A stretch of 64,000 nt of DNA, taken from Cardiocondyla obscurior (Eukaryota; Arthropoda; Insecta; Hymenoptera; Formicidae). A program made the translations under genes and the position numbers. Position 1 is the stretch's first letter. Every line of letters starts with the position of its first letter. The stretch is from assembly GCF_019399895.1 (NCBI RefSeq), contig NC_091878.1, positions 2,108,001-2,172,000 of the forward strand, written 5' to 3'. Positions 25,952-36,655 of the stretch are shown here, piece after piece. The notes beneath the pieces are model-generated. The model did not search any database. It had not been told where the DNA came from and saw only the letters and a list, made by a program, of their open reading frames with translations.

Positions 25952-25974
25952 TTTTTTTTTTTTTTTTTTTTTTT
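25952..25974. repeat. Poly-T run (T23)
   Basis: Uninterrupted T23 in the AT-rich part of the space between the two genes. Confidence 0.9.
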
Positions 25975-28900
25975 AATTTCTGCAACGGTAGTTGATATTA
26001 TTTAAAATCGAGTTGTATGACATTTATTTAAAGAGTAAATCAATCTGCTGAAAATCCGTATTAAAATGCAACAATTAAAAATAAAATTAACGCGCGAGCG
26101 ACGATCATTTATGGATTTCTCGCGTAACAGCAAATTGCAAATTCCAAACCGTGAACGGCACATGGTCTCTGGTATTAGTTGAAATGGGAAATCTCGTTAT
26201 CGTAAATCCGAGAAATGTCCTTCGCGAAAGAAGAATCTCCTTTGTTCTTTCATGCAGGGGCCATTATTCGTGAGAACAGTCCTTTAACGGGGATTGTAAT
26301 TACAACAATGAACCTATCAATGCAAACAGATCGCACTAACGCCCTGACGGAACTCGCCATTCATCATTTTTTAAAAGTCGTTGATCCATTCGATACCGCT
26401 GTCCGGTTTTGCGGTGAATCCGCTCAGTCGAACGTGACGCGCTGATGAACGGACGCGATCTGATCGATCGGCAGTTCCCCGAATTTATGGAATTCGCCGG
26501 TCCGGTTCGCGCGAAACCTGCGGCGCACGGTGCGATTAATGCGTTTAACCGAATCAATCACTTTATTAATTAATCCTACCGTTACGATCGGCGCAACGCC
26601 CCACGATTGCCCATTAAATAAACCAAATTTCGCCGCATTGTCAAACCCGTGACCATAATCGAATCTGGATTTGTTCTTGAATCTCAGATTAAATACTCGT
26701 ATTAATTCGCGATTAAATTGACGCGTCTGGGATGTTCTGTCAATTTTCGCTTCGGTCGACCATATATTTCTTACCGAAGGGAGGTAGTAAATATTCATGA
26801 AATTTTATAACGAATGATTGAAATAGATAATGAATTATGCGCATGGAAAATAATTTCTTAATAGCTGTAACATCAATTGTAATTCGCGCGAAGCTTTTTC
26901 CCCCTGACAAAAGCTTTAATTGTTACAATTATACGTCGGTTTCAGAAATACCATTTTCTTCAAGTTTCGGTCTCGAATTCGAAACTTCAATGGGAAATGG
27001 CGTAGCCGAGCGAGGGGAATACCGCGCGGCGAGCGACCGCATTATCTTCAGTCTTGAAAACGTAAAGAAAGGAAGTGAGTGCCGCGGTAGTGGTACAGAT
27101 ACCGACGAAATGGTTGATGCGAGAGGTGCGAGAACGACCGAGACGAAGGGTTACGGGAGGGTGGAGGAGACAGCGAGGCACTGATTGCGCCGAGAAACTT
27201 ATCTCCCCGCAGGACATCTCGCTGATCAATCCTCCTTCTCCTTCTCTCTCTCTCTTTCTCTCTCACTCTGATTTCAATCCCTCGCATTTCTGAGCCCTTT
27301 TCCCGAGTCACCTTTCGCCGCCCCATGTTTCCCATTTAGGGTTATCAGCAACGGCGCCGTTGAATCACTTTTGCAAACTTTCTCGTTCGCTAACAATATC
27401 ATTGGCAATGGTTGATTTAAATTTTTAATCCCGGTTACATTGCCCGTGATTAGCGCCATCCGTTCGGATCCTTTCTCTTACGAACGGATAGCGCCAATTA
27501 ATAAAGTTTTCCTTTTACAGGCCTTCAAAATTGGCCCCCGCGCCCTTTAGCCGCAATTCATTAACGTCACTCTCGGAATACAGCCTTCCACGTAAGAATA
27601 GAAGTCGCTATTACGATTTAATCATTTCATCGGATCTCATCATCGCGGCGTTTTAATGAGTTTCCGTTGTAGCTTCTCCTAAAGCGTACATAAATTATTG
27701 CTTGTATTATTAAACTTTTAAGTAAATCCATTTACTCGACGCGAATGCATTTCCGTGTCGCCGTACATTATAACTCCGTACGTTATTACGTAATATGATT
27801 TATTTAACGTAAATGGATGGCAACGATTCGGACGAGGAATATACGGCTGGGTGTCTTTCGGTAGTTGCGTTATATCGCGTTCTCCGACGGTGTAACATCG
27901 ACAACGCGTGTTTTTTTCTCTCTCTCTTTCTTTCTTTCTCTCGGCAGGACGAAAAATTGGCGACGATAATAGATAAGATGGCCCTCGGCAAGAGGAATTT
28001 AAGTACTTACGATAAATTATAACTTTGATATTCAGAACTTTCCAAGTCGCGAAGAAATACGAGATAAAGTTCCTTGTTCCGGTTTATTTTTCGCAAATCG
28101 ATGTGCTGCGGGTCCTCGCTTCATTACGATAACACAATTTACATTATCTCCCCCCCCTTTCCGTCGTTTCTCGCGTTCCAGCTATCGCCCTGGTCGAACA
28201 TCCATTTTAATCTATCGTAAGAATTATCATCCTGAAATTGTAAGAGCGGCACCTGCGCGGGGAGGGGAAAGGGGACGGCGAGTCAAAGGGAAGAGAGTTC
28301 GGATCGCTATCAAACTCACGTGCGTTTACTTAATCCATTATGCATCTTGCCTAACCGATTTAACTGCGGGGCGATATCGATCCTAATGAAACCTCGGTGT
28401 AAGAGCGGTGATCGATAATCGCGATTAGATCGGCGAACGTGGGTCAATTCGGTTATCGCGCGAGCAACGCGCGCGCTAGAGACTTTCAGTCGTTCTGGAA
28501 TGGAACACCGAAGGCTAATTTAATTCAAGCCTCAATTATCGGTCGTACCGATCCCCCAGGCGGCACTAACTTTCGCCCCTCGATGTGGCGCTCGTCGTTC
28601 CCAGAGGAGACGGGTCCTAGGAGCAGGCGTGTAATATAACTGCGTGCTATACCGCTTTGTCCTCGACTTGACGTCACGTCAGTGAGAATCGGATGGAGGA
28701 AAACGAACCGGAGAATCCAGCCAGCCTGTTTCACGAATATCATTTATCGCCGATTATTATTTATCTCTCTGTCTAATTGACGATCTAATTGAAATATCTA
28801 CCTTGAATCGTTGAAAACCACCGCGTACTACTTCCAGAAGTAAATTGATCTCGAAAGTTTTTCAACGAAACTTTCTTTTTGTCCCTCAAGTACGACAGCG

Positions 28901-31900
28901 AGTTATATGGGACACCACCGTTTATTGCCGTCTCCCGCCGTCTTGACATATTATTACAAGTCTTGCGTTAAATTAAAGCCGACAACGTTTACTATTCCAA
29001 GGGTCCTTAAAGGCAATTCCATTTTTCGAGATTCCCGTCAAGTTTTCCCCGCTCTTTAACAGCGCCGGTAATTTGCGCGAGCTCGGGGACTTCCTAAATT
29101 TCTCAAAGTAGTCTTTTGAAACGTTCTGTGGACCGATGCGGGAACGGGGGGGAGGGGAAAAAGGAGAGAAGTCCCAAGACGCCGTCATTGTCTGCACTAC
29201 GACTTGGTACCCGGGCGTTTGAGGGAGCAGGCGAGCGAAAAAGACGGAAGACGGGGTGAGGAGCCGCGGGAAAGTTGACGGCGGTGGAAAACGCGCTCGC
29301 TCTATCGAAGGAAGAGTGCTCCTCGTCGCGTTCCTCCACCTGCCGATGATTTGACTTTATAATCGAGTCAGCCTCGTTCAATTACAATGGAATCTCTCGT
29401 GGAATTTGTCGCAAACAGTGAGCGCGATTCAGCGGGGCCCGATCGCGCAACCACCCCGGTAAATATTCGCCCGGACGCCATAAACCGTGCGCGACGAATG
29501 ATTTTCAAGCTCATGATTAATTCACGGACGGCAAGTGCCGTCGGCTCACCGAAAAGGGAGATGAAATGTTGCTTAACCGCACGGCGCCGTAAGCGAAAAA
29601 TACGTCGGCTGTAACAACGGGTATTATTATTATCATTACGCCGCATAAGTAACATCGGTATCGCATTAATGCCCGGCATTGGATGTAATATCACGTCGAT
29701 GGGCGCGCTTGTTCGAGATCACTCGTCGCTGTTGACGCATTCCATTATTCTCAACAAACATGCGCGCCATAGAAATCACGCGAATTTCATACTCCCACGT
29801 AATAATATTCACGACGCTGCCCGTATGCGGTCAGAGAAGGGCCAGGGGGAGGAAGGGGGAAGGGAGGAGATATCGGTATGAAACATTTATCAGGACGCAA
29901 CGCTTCGCGGCGCTGTGAAATTCAATGGAAAATAGGAAATCGGGATTCGACGAGAGGACACTCGTCTACGGAGCCAGGCCCTGTTTTCCTAAATACTGGG
30001 AAATGTTTATTGAGCAAACACATCTGGATGCATACGATCGGCGTCGCCGTTCGATCCGTATCTGTTCAATATTTTATGCTAAAACAACCGGGGAACTTGA
30101 TCACACGCGCGAACGCGTAGGCCACCGGCGCTCATCGCTCGTTAATGTATTCATTAGAGAGAACACGTCCTGTATCTCGTCGGTCTACGGTCATTTAATC
30201 CAGAAATATTGTCGCGGGCTTTTTCTTTTTTTTTTTTTTCTCTCTTTTCGCGTGCATAAATTATGACGCCCGCGTATCTCAATCACCGGGATTAAAACGC
30301 GCCCGCGGCGCAATAATAATATGTAGAATAATATGATAATCTTACTTTTTACTTTCGCCGATTGATTCGCGCTCGTCAGCCATGAATTAAACGTAAACAG
30401 CGGTCAAGAGCCATAAAAAACGCAGGCGTAATTTGCGCGTGATTGATGTGGCAGCTGAAGCGTTAACAACCTGACTCGATCGAACATAGCAACCCTTTCG
30501 GTTATTCTAAACTGAGGGTTGCGAGAGCCGCGAGAGGACTCCGCCCTGGTATCGCGTCTGCCAGCGCAAATAAGCGCGATCGTGGCACGTAATGGGGGGT
30601 ACCGTCACGCTGACCGCAGATAACATGGTTGGACCGACCGCTTGTGAATAGTTGAACGAATATCACCGAATAGTGGTGATTTTCGGGCGGTCGGAAGTGC
30701 GCCTTTTGATGCCCGTTATAAACGTTAAATCGATTAGACAGACGGGAGGGAGGGGAAGTGACCGTGCTTTTACGCGACGGGCGCAAATCGCGTTTCGAGC
30801 GCGCGGCACGCTGAAACTCGCGCGTACACGCGAAATCGCGCTGAATTAAAATTCCGCTCGAAACCGGCCGCGAGAAGATAACGCGCGTTTCCCCCGCGTT
30901 TTTGTTTCCCTCGATGCGATTCATTTTGCCGGCACGCAGCGTTACACGTAACAGAGGGCCAACGACGAGAGTTAGCCCGGCATTTCGCGAAATTTCAACC
31001 CGGCCTACATTCCGCCCGATGCGCTTTTAATGCCGCGCAACGCGACGCCGCTACGTGTCACACGTGTCGAAGTAGTTTCCTGGGCGGGAACGGCGGGCGA
31101 GGATATTTTATATTTCGGCGGAATCTCTAAGCCGGCAATCACTATCGACGTGTATTTGCAGCCGGTTTAATGCAGCCGATACGCCGTTCACGTCTATCGG
31201 CATACAGGCGTTAGGAAATCGATGGTACTGCCGTTAGCGCGGTGAACGAGCGCGGGTTGTTTACGACTTGAGAAATATTTGCGAAGACCCAAGACGTCGC
31301 GATAAAATTTTAATCCACGAGAAGCCCGAGACGAGCGGATTTCGCGTTATTACGCTCCGCGATATTTAATTCATCGAGTTTACGGAGTTTATTTTATCCC
31401 GTTCGAAAGAGAGAAAGAGAGAGAGGGAGTTCTGATCTAATTTTAATCTAATCTGATCATATATCGCTTGGCGGACTTTAAAATAATTTATCTTTTTAAT
31501 TCATCCGATATATTAAGCACTTATAATTTCTGTAAACGGTTTATGTAGGAAATCCGTGAGGGGCCTATCTCAGCGATAAAGGATAGCGGCGCGATTCTTG
31601 TTTGTCGAATTCGCCTCGTAACAAGCTCTCGCTTTTATTCTCCGTTTTGCAAACTCTAAACGGGATATTCTACAGCGCGCTATCACTCCTTTCCTCGCGA
31701 AAGTAGCCGACGTTGAAATCTTCCGCCGAGATTAAATGACTTCCAGTTGTATAGAATCTTAATGTCGGAAGGCGCTACTTTGCCGGAGATACTGCGCGCT
31801 TTCTGCGAAACGGCTTCAAGCGGGATTTAATGTTTCGTGAAACACGGAGTACAGATTAAAATGCCTTAGACCGGATTTATCTCCGTTGCTGTATTAAGCG

Positions 31901-32196
31901 CGATTTTAGAAATATTTGTATCCGCCCGAATGAGTGCGGATTAACGGACAAAGAACGTAGTGTAGTTTTATCGGTATTCTCTCCTTCCCTCTGGATCTCC
32001 TTAAATCCCTTTCCTCTCCAAGAATTACATACAGACGAATTAAAAAGGGATGAGATAAAAGTACATTATTCCGCGTAAAATATTCTAAAGACGGCGAGAT
32101 TACTTCGGTATGTACACGATATTGTAGATATTACACACATACACACGCTTAAATATGCAATTAAAAAATGTGCAAAAAATATATACAGAAATTAAT

Positions 32197-32214
32197 TATA
32201 TATATATATATATA
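32197..32214. repeat. (TA)n microsatellite
   Basis: Nine TA units about 1 kb upstream of the AP-1 mu coding exon. Confidence 0.9.
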
Positions 32215-33206
32215 ATATTTCTTTTCAAAGCATTTCTTTTTTAAAAAGCTTATCGCGACAAATGAGATAAATCTGACTCACAGATAAAATTCATATTATC
32301 TTTATACTCCGCCGCGATAGTTTTCCATCCCGCCTGAACTAACCTATTCGTTCCATTCGTTCCGAAATTCCAGTCTTTCATTACTATTTCTTGCGCTGTC
32401 TATAATTGCCGTTACAGTATATTAACGTTCATTCGAGACGCTTCGTTGTAAAGATATTTGCGATCGTAAATGAATTCATCATACCTTAATAATGAAGAAT
32501 CGACACGAGCATCTTTATTTCACGACGTTCGAACAGCGCGCAGGGTCCCTACGGTCGATATGCAGCGTGAAATGGTTAAAAACGCATGCGCGCAGCGAGC
32601 ACCTCGGAGTCTCGACACTCTCGACTAGTCTTGAACCACGGCCAACTCCGCCAACTTTGCGACGGTCCACAGTGGCAGCTCGGGATCGCGAGGTGTTGCA
32701 CTCGTATTTTTTTTATCGTCCAATTTTTTCACGTCGATTCCGCAAATAAGTGGCGGTATCTAAATGTAAAAGGCACGCAGGACGCATTCAACGGACCCAT
32801 TCGTCACGTCGCACATCGCAGGTTATTACTGACACGACTCTCAGAATTTCGTATATCAGCAAATTTATGCACGGCCGACCGTCAAAGTAACTTGAATTAT
32901 TTATTACCGTTTCGCTTTTCCATTATTGATCCCAAATTTGGGTGTGGCCCGCGTTTTCGCGGACAATCTCGCGCGTTTAGTCTCGGAATTCTCACTTTGG
33001 CGATCATAACCTAAATGCTTGAGCGACGTCTATACTTGACAGTCCAAGTGATTTAGAGAAGCAACGTCTGTACTTTTTAATAAATTTACAAAAACTTTAA
33101 ACGTTATATGTATCCTTTTGTATTTTTTTTTGTACTTTTTTTATATTTTTTTTTACAAAATTTTTAATGCAAACAATAAAGCTAACCTCTCTTTTTTTTC
33201 TCTTGC

Positions 33207-33208
33207 AG
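33207..33208 (+). promoter_or_regulatory. 3' splice site upstream of the AP-1 mu ATG (5' UTR intron)
   Basis: The sequence CTTTTTTTTCTCTTGCAG|TC ends an AT- and T-rich stretch (about 33065-33208) and leaves a 10-base leader before the ATG at 33219. This is a near-ideal acceptor, so the mRNA probably has a spliced 5' UTR. I could not identify the matching donor with confidence. Candidates in 32.4-33.1 kb are all weak. Confidence 0.6.
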
Positions 33209-33218
33209 TCTAGATAAG

Positions 33219-34487
33219 ATGTCGACGTCAGCAATATACATTCTAGACGTGAAGGGGAAGGTGTTGATCTCGAGGAATTATCGCGGCGATATTGAGACCG
33301 GAGTCATAGAGAAGTTCATGCCGCTAGTGATGGAGCGTGAGGAGGAGGGAAATCTGACTCCTATTATTCAAACTCAAGAATGCACATATGCTTATATTAA
33401 ATATAACAATCTGTACATTGTATCCACCACTAAGAAAAATGCGAACATATCTCTGGTATTTGTATTTCTGCACAAAGTAGTGCACGTGATGCAGGAGTAT
33501 TTCAAAGAATTGGAGGAGGAGAGTATAAGAGACAACTTCGTTGTCATTTACGAGCTTCTGGACGAGCTGCTGGACTTTGGCTATCCCCAAACTACCGACA
33601 GCAAGATTCTACAGGAATACATTACGCAAGAGGGTCACAAACTCGAGATTCAACCCAGAATTCCTATGGCTGTGACTAACGCTGTTTCGTGGAGATCAGA
33701 GGGCATCAAGTATCGCAAAAATGAAGTTTTCCTTGACGTAATAGAATCTGTGAATCTTCTAGCGAATGCCAATGGAAATGTTTTAAGCTCGGAGATCGTT
33801 GGCGCTATAAAAATGAGAGTTTATTTATCGGGAATGCCAGAATTGAGACTAGGCCTTAACGACAAGGTCTTGTTCGAGTCGACGGGTCGTGGTAAATCAA
33901 AATCTGTAGAACTGGAGGACGTCAAGTTTCATCAATGTGTCAGACTTTCGCGATTTGAGAACGATCGAACGATTTCGTTTATCCCGCCAGACGGCGAGTT
34001 CGAGCTCATGTCTTACAGATTGAACACGCACGTGAAACCGCTGATATGGATCGAATCCGTGATCGAGCGGCACGCTCACAGCCGAGTGGAATACATGATT
34101 AAAGCGAGATCGCAGTTCAAGCGCCGATCTACGGCGAACAATGTGGAGATCGTGATCCCGGTACCGAACGACGCCGACTCGCCCAAGTTCAAAACCACGA
34201 TTGGAAGCGTCAAGTACTCGCCGGAGCAGAGTGCCATTACTTGGATCATCAAGTCTTTCCCGGGCGGCAAAGAGTACCTGATGAGAGCGCACTTTGGACT
34301 ACCGTCAGTAGTCGGCGAAGACGTCGAAGGCAAGCCGCCTATTCAAGTTAAATTCGAGATTCCATACTTCACTACGTCCGGCATTCAGGTGCGATACCTG
34401 AAAATCATCGAGAAGAGCGGTTACCAGGCCTTGCCGTGGGTGCGTTATATTACGCAGAACGGAGATTATCAGCTGCGAACGAATTAG
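33219..34487 (+). CDS. AP-1mu: AP-1 clathrin adaptor complex subunit mu (AP-1 mu)
   Basis: This is the medium subunit of the AP-1 adaptor, which sorts YxxPhi-bearing cargo into clathrin-coated vesicles at the trans-Golgi network and endosomes. The 422 residues match the usual length of about 422-423. The longin-like N-terminal domain (about 1-139) starts MSTSAIYILDVKGKVLISRN and includes ELEEESIRDNFVVIYELLDE. The mu-homology domain (about 165-421) contains WRSEGIKYRKNEVFLDVIE, MPELRLGLNDK, KFHQCVRLSRFENDRTISFI and a C-terminus ending in NGDYQLRTN. Residues equivalent to the mu2 tyrosine-motif pocket are present: F171, D173, W407 and R409. The linker Thr153 (AVTNAVSW) corresponds to the phosphorylated threonine of the family. 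The YITQEGHKLE block and the overall length argue for AP-1 mu over AP-2, AP-3 or AP-4 mu. The whole frame is one exon. The reading frame is intact and family motifs are kept, so it looks functional. Confidence 0.96.
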   Translation: MSTSAIYILDVKGKVLISRNYRGDIETGVIEKFMPLVMEREEEGNLTPIIQTQECTYAYIKYNNLYIVSTTKKNANISLVFVFLHKVVHVMQEYFKELEEESIRDNFVVIYELLDELLDFGYPQTTDSKILQEYITQEGHKLEIQPRIPMAVTNAVSWRSEGIKYRKNEVFLDVIESVNLLANANGNVLSSEIVGAIKMRVYLSGMPELRLGLNDKVLFESTGRGKSKSVELEDVKFHQCVRLSRFENDRTISFIPPDGEFELMSYRLNTHVKPLIWIESVIERHAHSRVEYMIKARSQFKRRSTANNVEIVIPVPNDADSPKFKTTIGSVKYSPEQSAITWIIKSFPGGKEYLMRAHFGLPSVVGEDVEGKPPIQVKFEIPYFTTSGIQVRYLKIIEKSGYQALPWVRYITQNGDYQLRTN

Positions 34488-35150
34488 CTACTCGACATCG
34501 GGGCCGACGAGTATCTCAGGATGTCGGGTGCCTTCGTCATGCCCGATTACGGCGACTAGAAACGGCATTTCAGAGAGCGATTGGAATCCGGTAATCGATC
34601 GTCGATTGAATTTAAATTGAATTTGAATGCGAAACGATGGCCAGTGAAAATGCGCGGAACGCGATGTAAAAATGAATTTTCGAACACTGATTCTCGCTTT
34701 TTCGGGAAAATTCACATTCTGCACGATCAGTATTTTAATATTTCTCTAGAACGGGCTAACGTGTCGTAAGAATCATTCAGGAATATTGTACATTCGAGGC
34801 ACACTTTGTGTCTTAAGAGTACTTAACTCAAATGAAATTTGATGTCGCGATGTGTCCTCAGTTAATTTTTTTCTAAACATGACGAAAACAGCAGTGTCTA
34901 ATTAAATCTTGCAATAGAGAATCGTGTAAATATATGTATATCGACAATTTATTTTATAACGTTTTCTTTCCTTTTCGATATGACAAATTTATGAACGGGC
35001 AGCGGCTTAGTATTGATTTAAAATAATATAATATTACGCTGATGAAAATTAACTGTGTATACCAGCATCATATTTAATAGTCGCAGTATTACTGTTGTAT
35101 GTCGTTGCGACGTTATTGTAAGATAGTAAAATACATTAAATTTTTAAAGG
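34488..35150 (+). other. Probable 3' UTR of AP-1 mu
   Basis: AT content rises after the TAG at 34485-34487 and stays high to about 35.15 kb. No AATAAA is present, but the variant ATTAAA occurs at 34901-34906 and 35135-35140. Either could be the cleavage signal. The assignment rests on composition and position only. Confidence 0.4.
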
Positions 35151-36630
35151 AGGATAACGCAAGGAAGAAGTTTCACCGGTCCCATTATTTCCATCGCTTT
35201 CCGCTATATCACACGTCGTTCCCTGTTCCTTCAAGAACTTTCCCAACCGACGGAAAAATCGAACAGCATCCAAGAGACAACCATAAGCGGTTCGCGCCGC
35301 ATTGACGCCGCGGGGAGAGAAAAAAAAAAAAACCACTCGACAAATATCTATCGCGAAAGAACTCATGTCGCCGTTGGCGGGACGAGACGGAGGAGGACAC
35401 GAAAACGCGATTAGACCGAAATGGAAACGGTGGAAGGCCCCTTCTGAAATCTTTTTATTTTGGTAAGTCTCTTTCTTCTCCCTTTTTCTGTCGCGTGCGG
35501 CGGAACGCAGATCGCGGTATGCAAATTTTTTGGCATGAGCGCAAGAGCGTATAATAATTTTATGGAAATCAGTGGTCCCGCCAAGTGTTCTCGCTCGCGC
35601 AGTTTCGCGCGCGACCAGCGACGTGGCGCGAATCGAAAAATGTAGCGGAGGAAGGAAAAAAAAAAGCCAACTCCCTCTGTCCCTTCACACTACGATAAGT
35701 GTGACGCCCTTCTGTCCAGGCGCCTGTCGGTATCGAGAGAAGAATGACGTCCGCGCGCTTATCCCGTATTCATCAGCGGTGTCGGACGAAGGTTTTCTTT
35801 TTTCTTTTCCTCCCTTTTTTTTTTTTTCTCCTCTGCTCCTTTCTCCCTTTCTTTTCACGCCCGGCTCGACCCCGTCGTTACGGTCTGCATAACGGCGCGC
35901 TGGTCGCAGATAGCGACGGTAATGTTCGGCCGCGTAGATAGTAATCAGCCTCGAAATAGGTAAAGGGGGTTGTTACGAGTGAATTAGCGGGTCCGCGAGC
36001 GCGTGCAACGTGTTCGAAATACTTAGCACGGGCTTCGCGAATACGACTCGATACGAAGATAAGAGGAATTTCACAGCGAGCGATCGCGTTAAAGTGTGTA
36101 TGCATGTAGCGAACTAGCACAGCCGAATCCTTCGTCGGTGATGCGTATTGTTATCGTGCGATTTTTACAGCGATTCGTTCGCGAATGTTGGCGGTTCAAT
36201 ATTTGTTCGGTGTTCCTCCGTTAAGCGTAACATATATAATTTTACAGACAAGGGAACGCGGGACGTTCTTTAAGGTAATTTATTTATTTCGACCGACCTA
36301 AATGCAAACGATATCGCCTTCCACGCTCGTGGTCGGCTGCAGTGTCATTTCTCCGTTTAACTATGCGATTTTCCAATATTTCTGTTGCGTTTACCGCCCG
36401 CGTTACATTTCTCCCGAAGGGTGAGTATCTTGTCGCGGAGAAAAATCGATGAAGGGCGGCTCACCGTGAACGATACGCTCCACTTCGGAGCGAGACGCGG
36501 GCGACGAACGATAACAACCGTTCGAGTGGCTCCGTCCGACGTAAATATTAGCAGTTGCGGTCGCCCGGTATCGTAATTAACTTGTCCGATCCGTTCAATT
36601 AAATACGAGGGTGAAACGAGAGGGTTTTTA

Positions 36631-36655
36631 GCGCCGCGCCGCGCCGCGCCGCGCC
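36631..36655. repeat. (GCGCC)5 tandem repeat
   Basis: Five perfect GCGCC units in a row, about 2.1 kb downstream of the AP-1 mu stop codon. Confidence 0.95.

Larger units (their letters stand above)
24867..33208. other. Space between neuroligin and AP-1 mu (divergent genes)
   Basis: About 8.3 kb separates the neuroligin ATG from the AP-1 mu coding exon. The genes are divergently transcribed, so both promoters, the neuroligin 5' UTR and probably the AP-1 mu 5' UTR exon should lie here. I recognise no coding exon in it. AT-rich stretches lie at about 25.5-26.1 kb, with T23 at 25952-25974. A TA microsatellite is at 32197-32214. Open frames at 26215-26445 (plus) and 26424-26798 (minus) have no recognisable domain. 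I cannot place transcription starts from sequence alone. Confidence 0.7.

Noticed and set aside
35365..35462. ATG frame of 32 codons ending at a consensus GTAAGT donor (MSPLAGRDGGG...)
   Set aside because: One donor and a short frame are expected by chance in 64 kb. No acceptor-linked partner exon or recognisable peptide was found.
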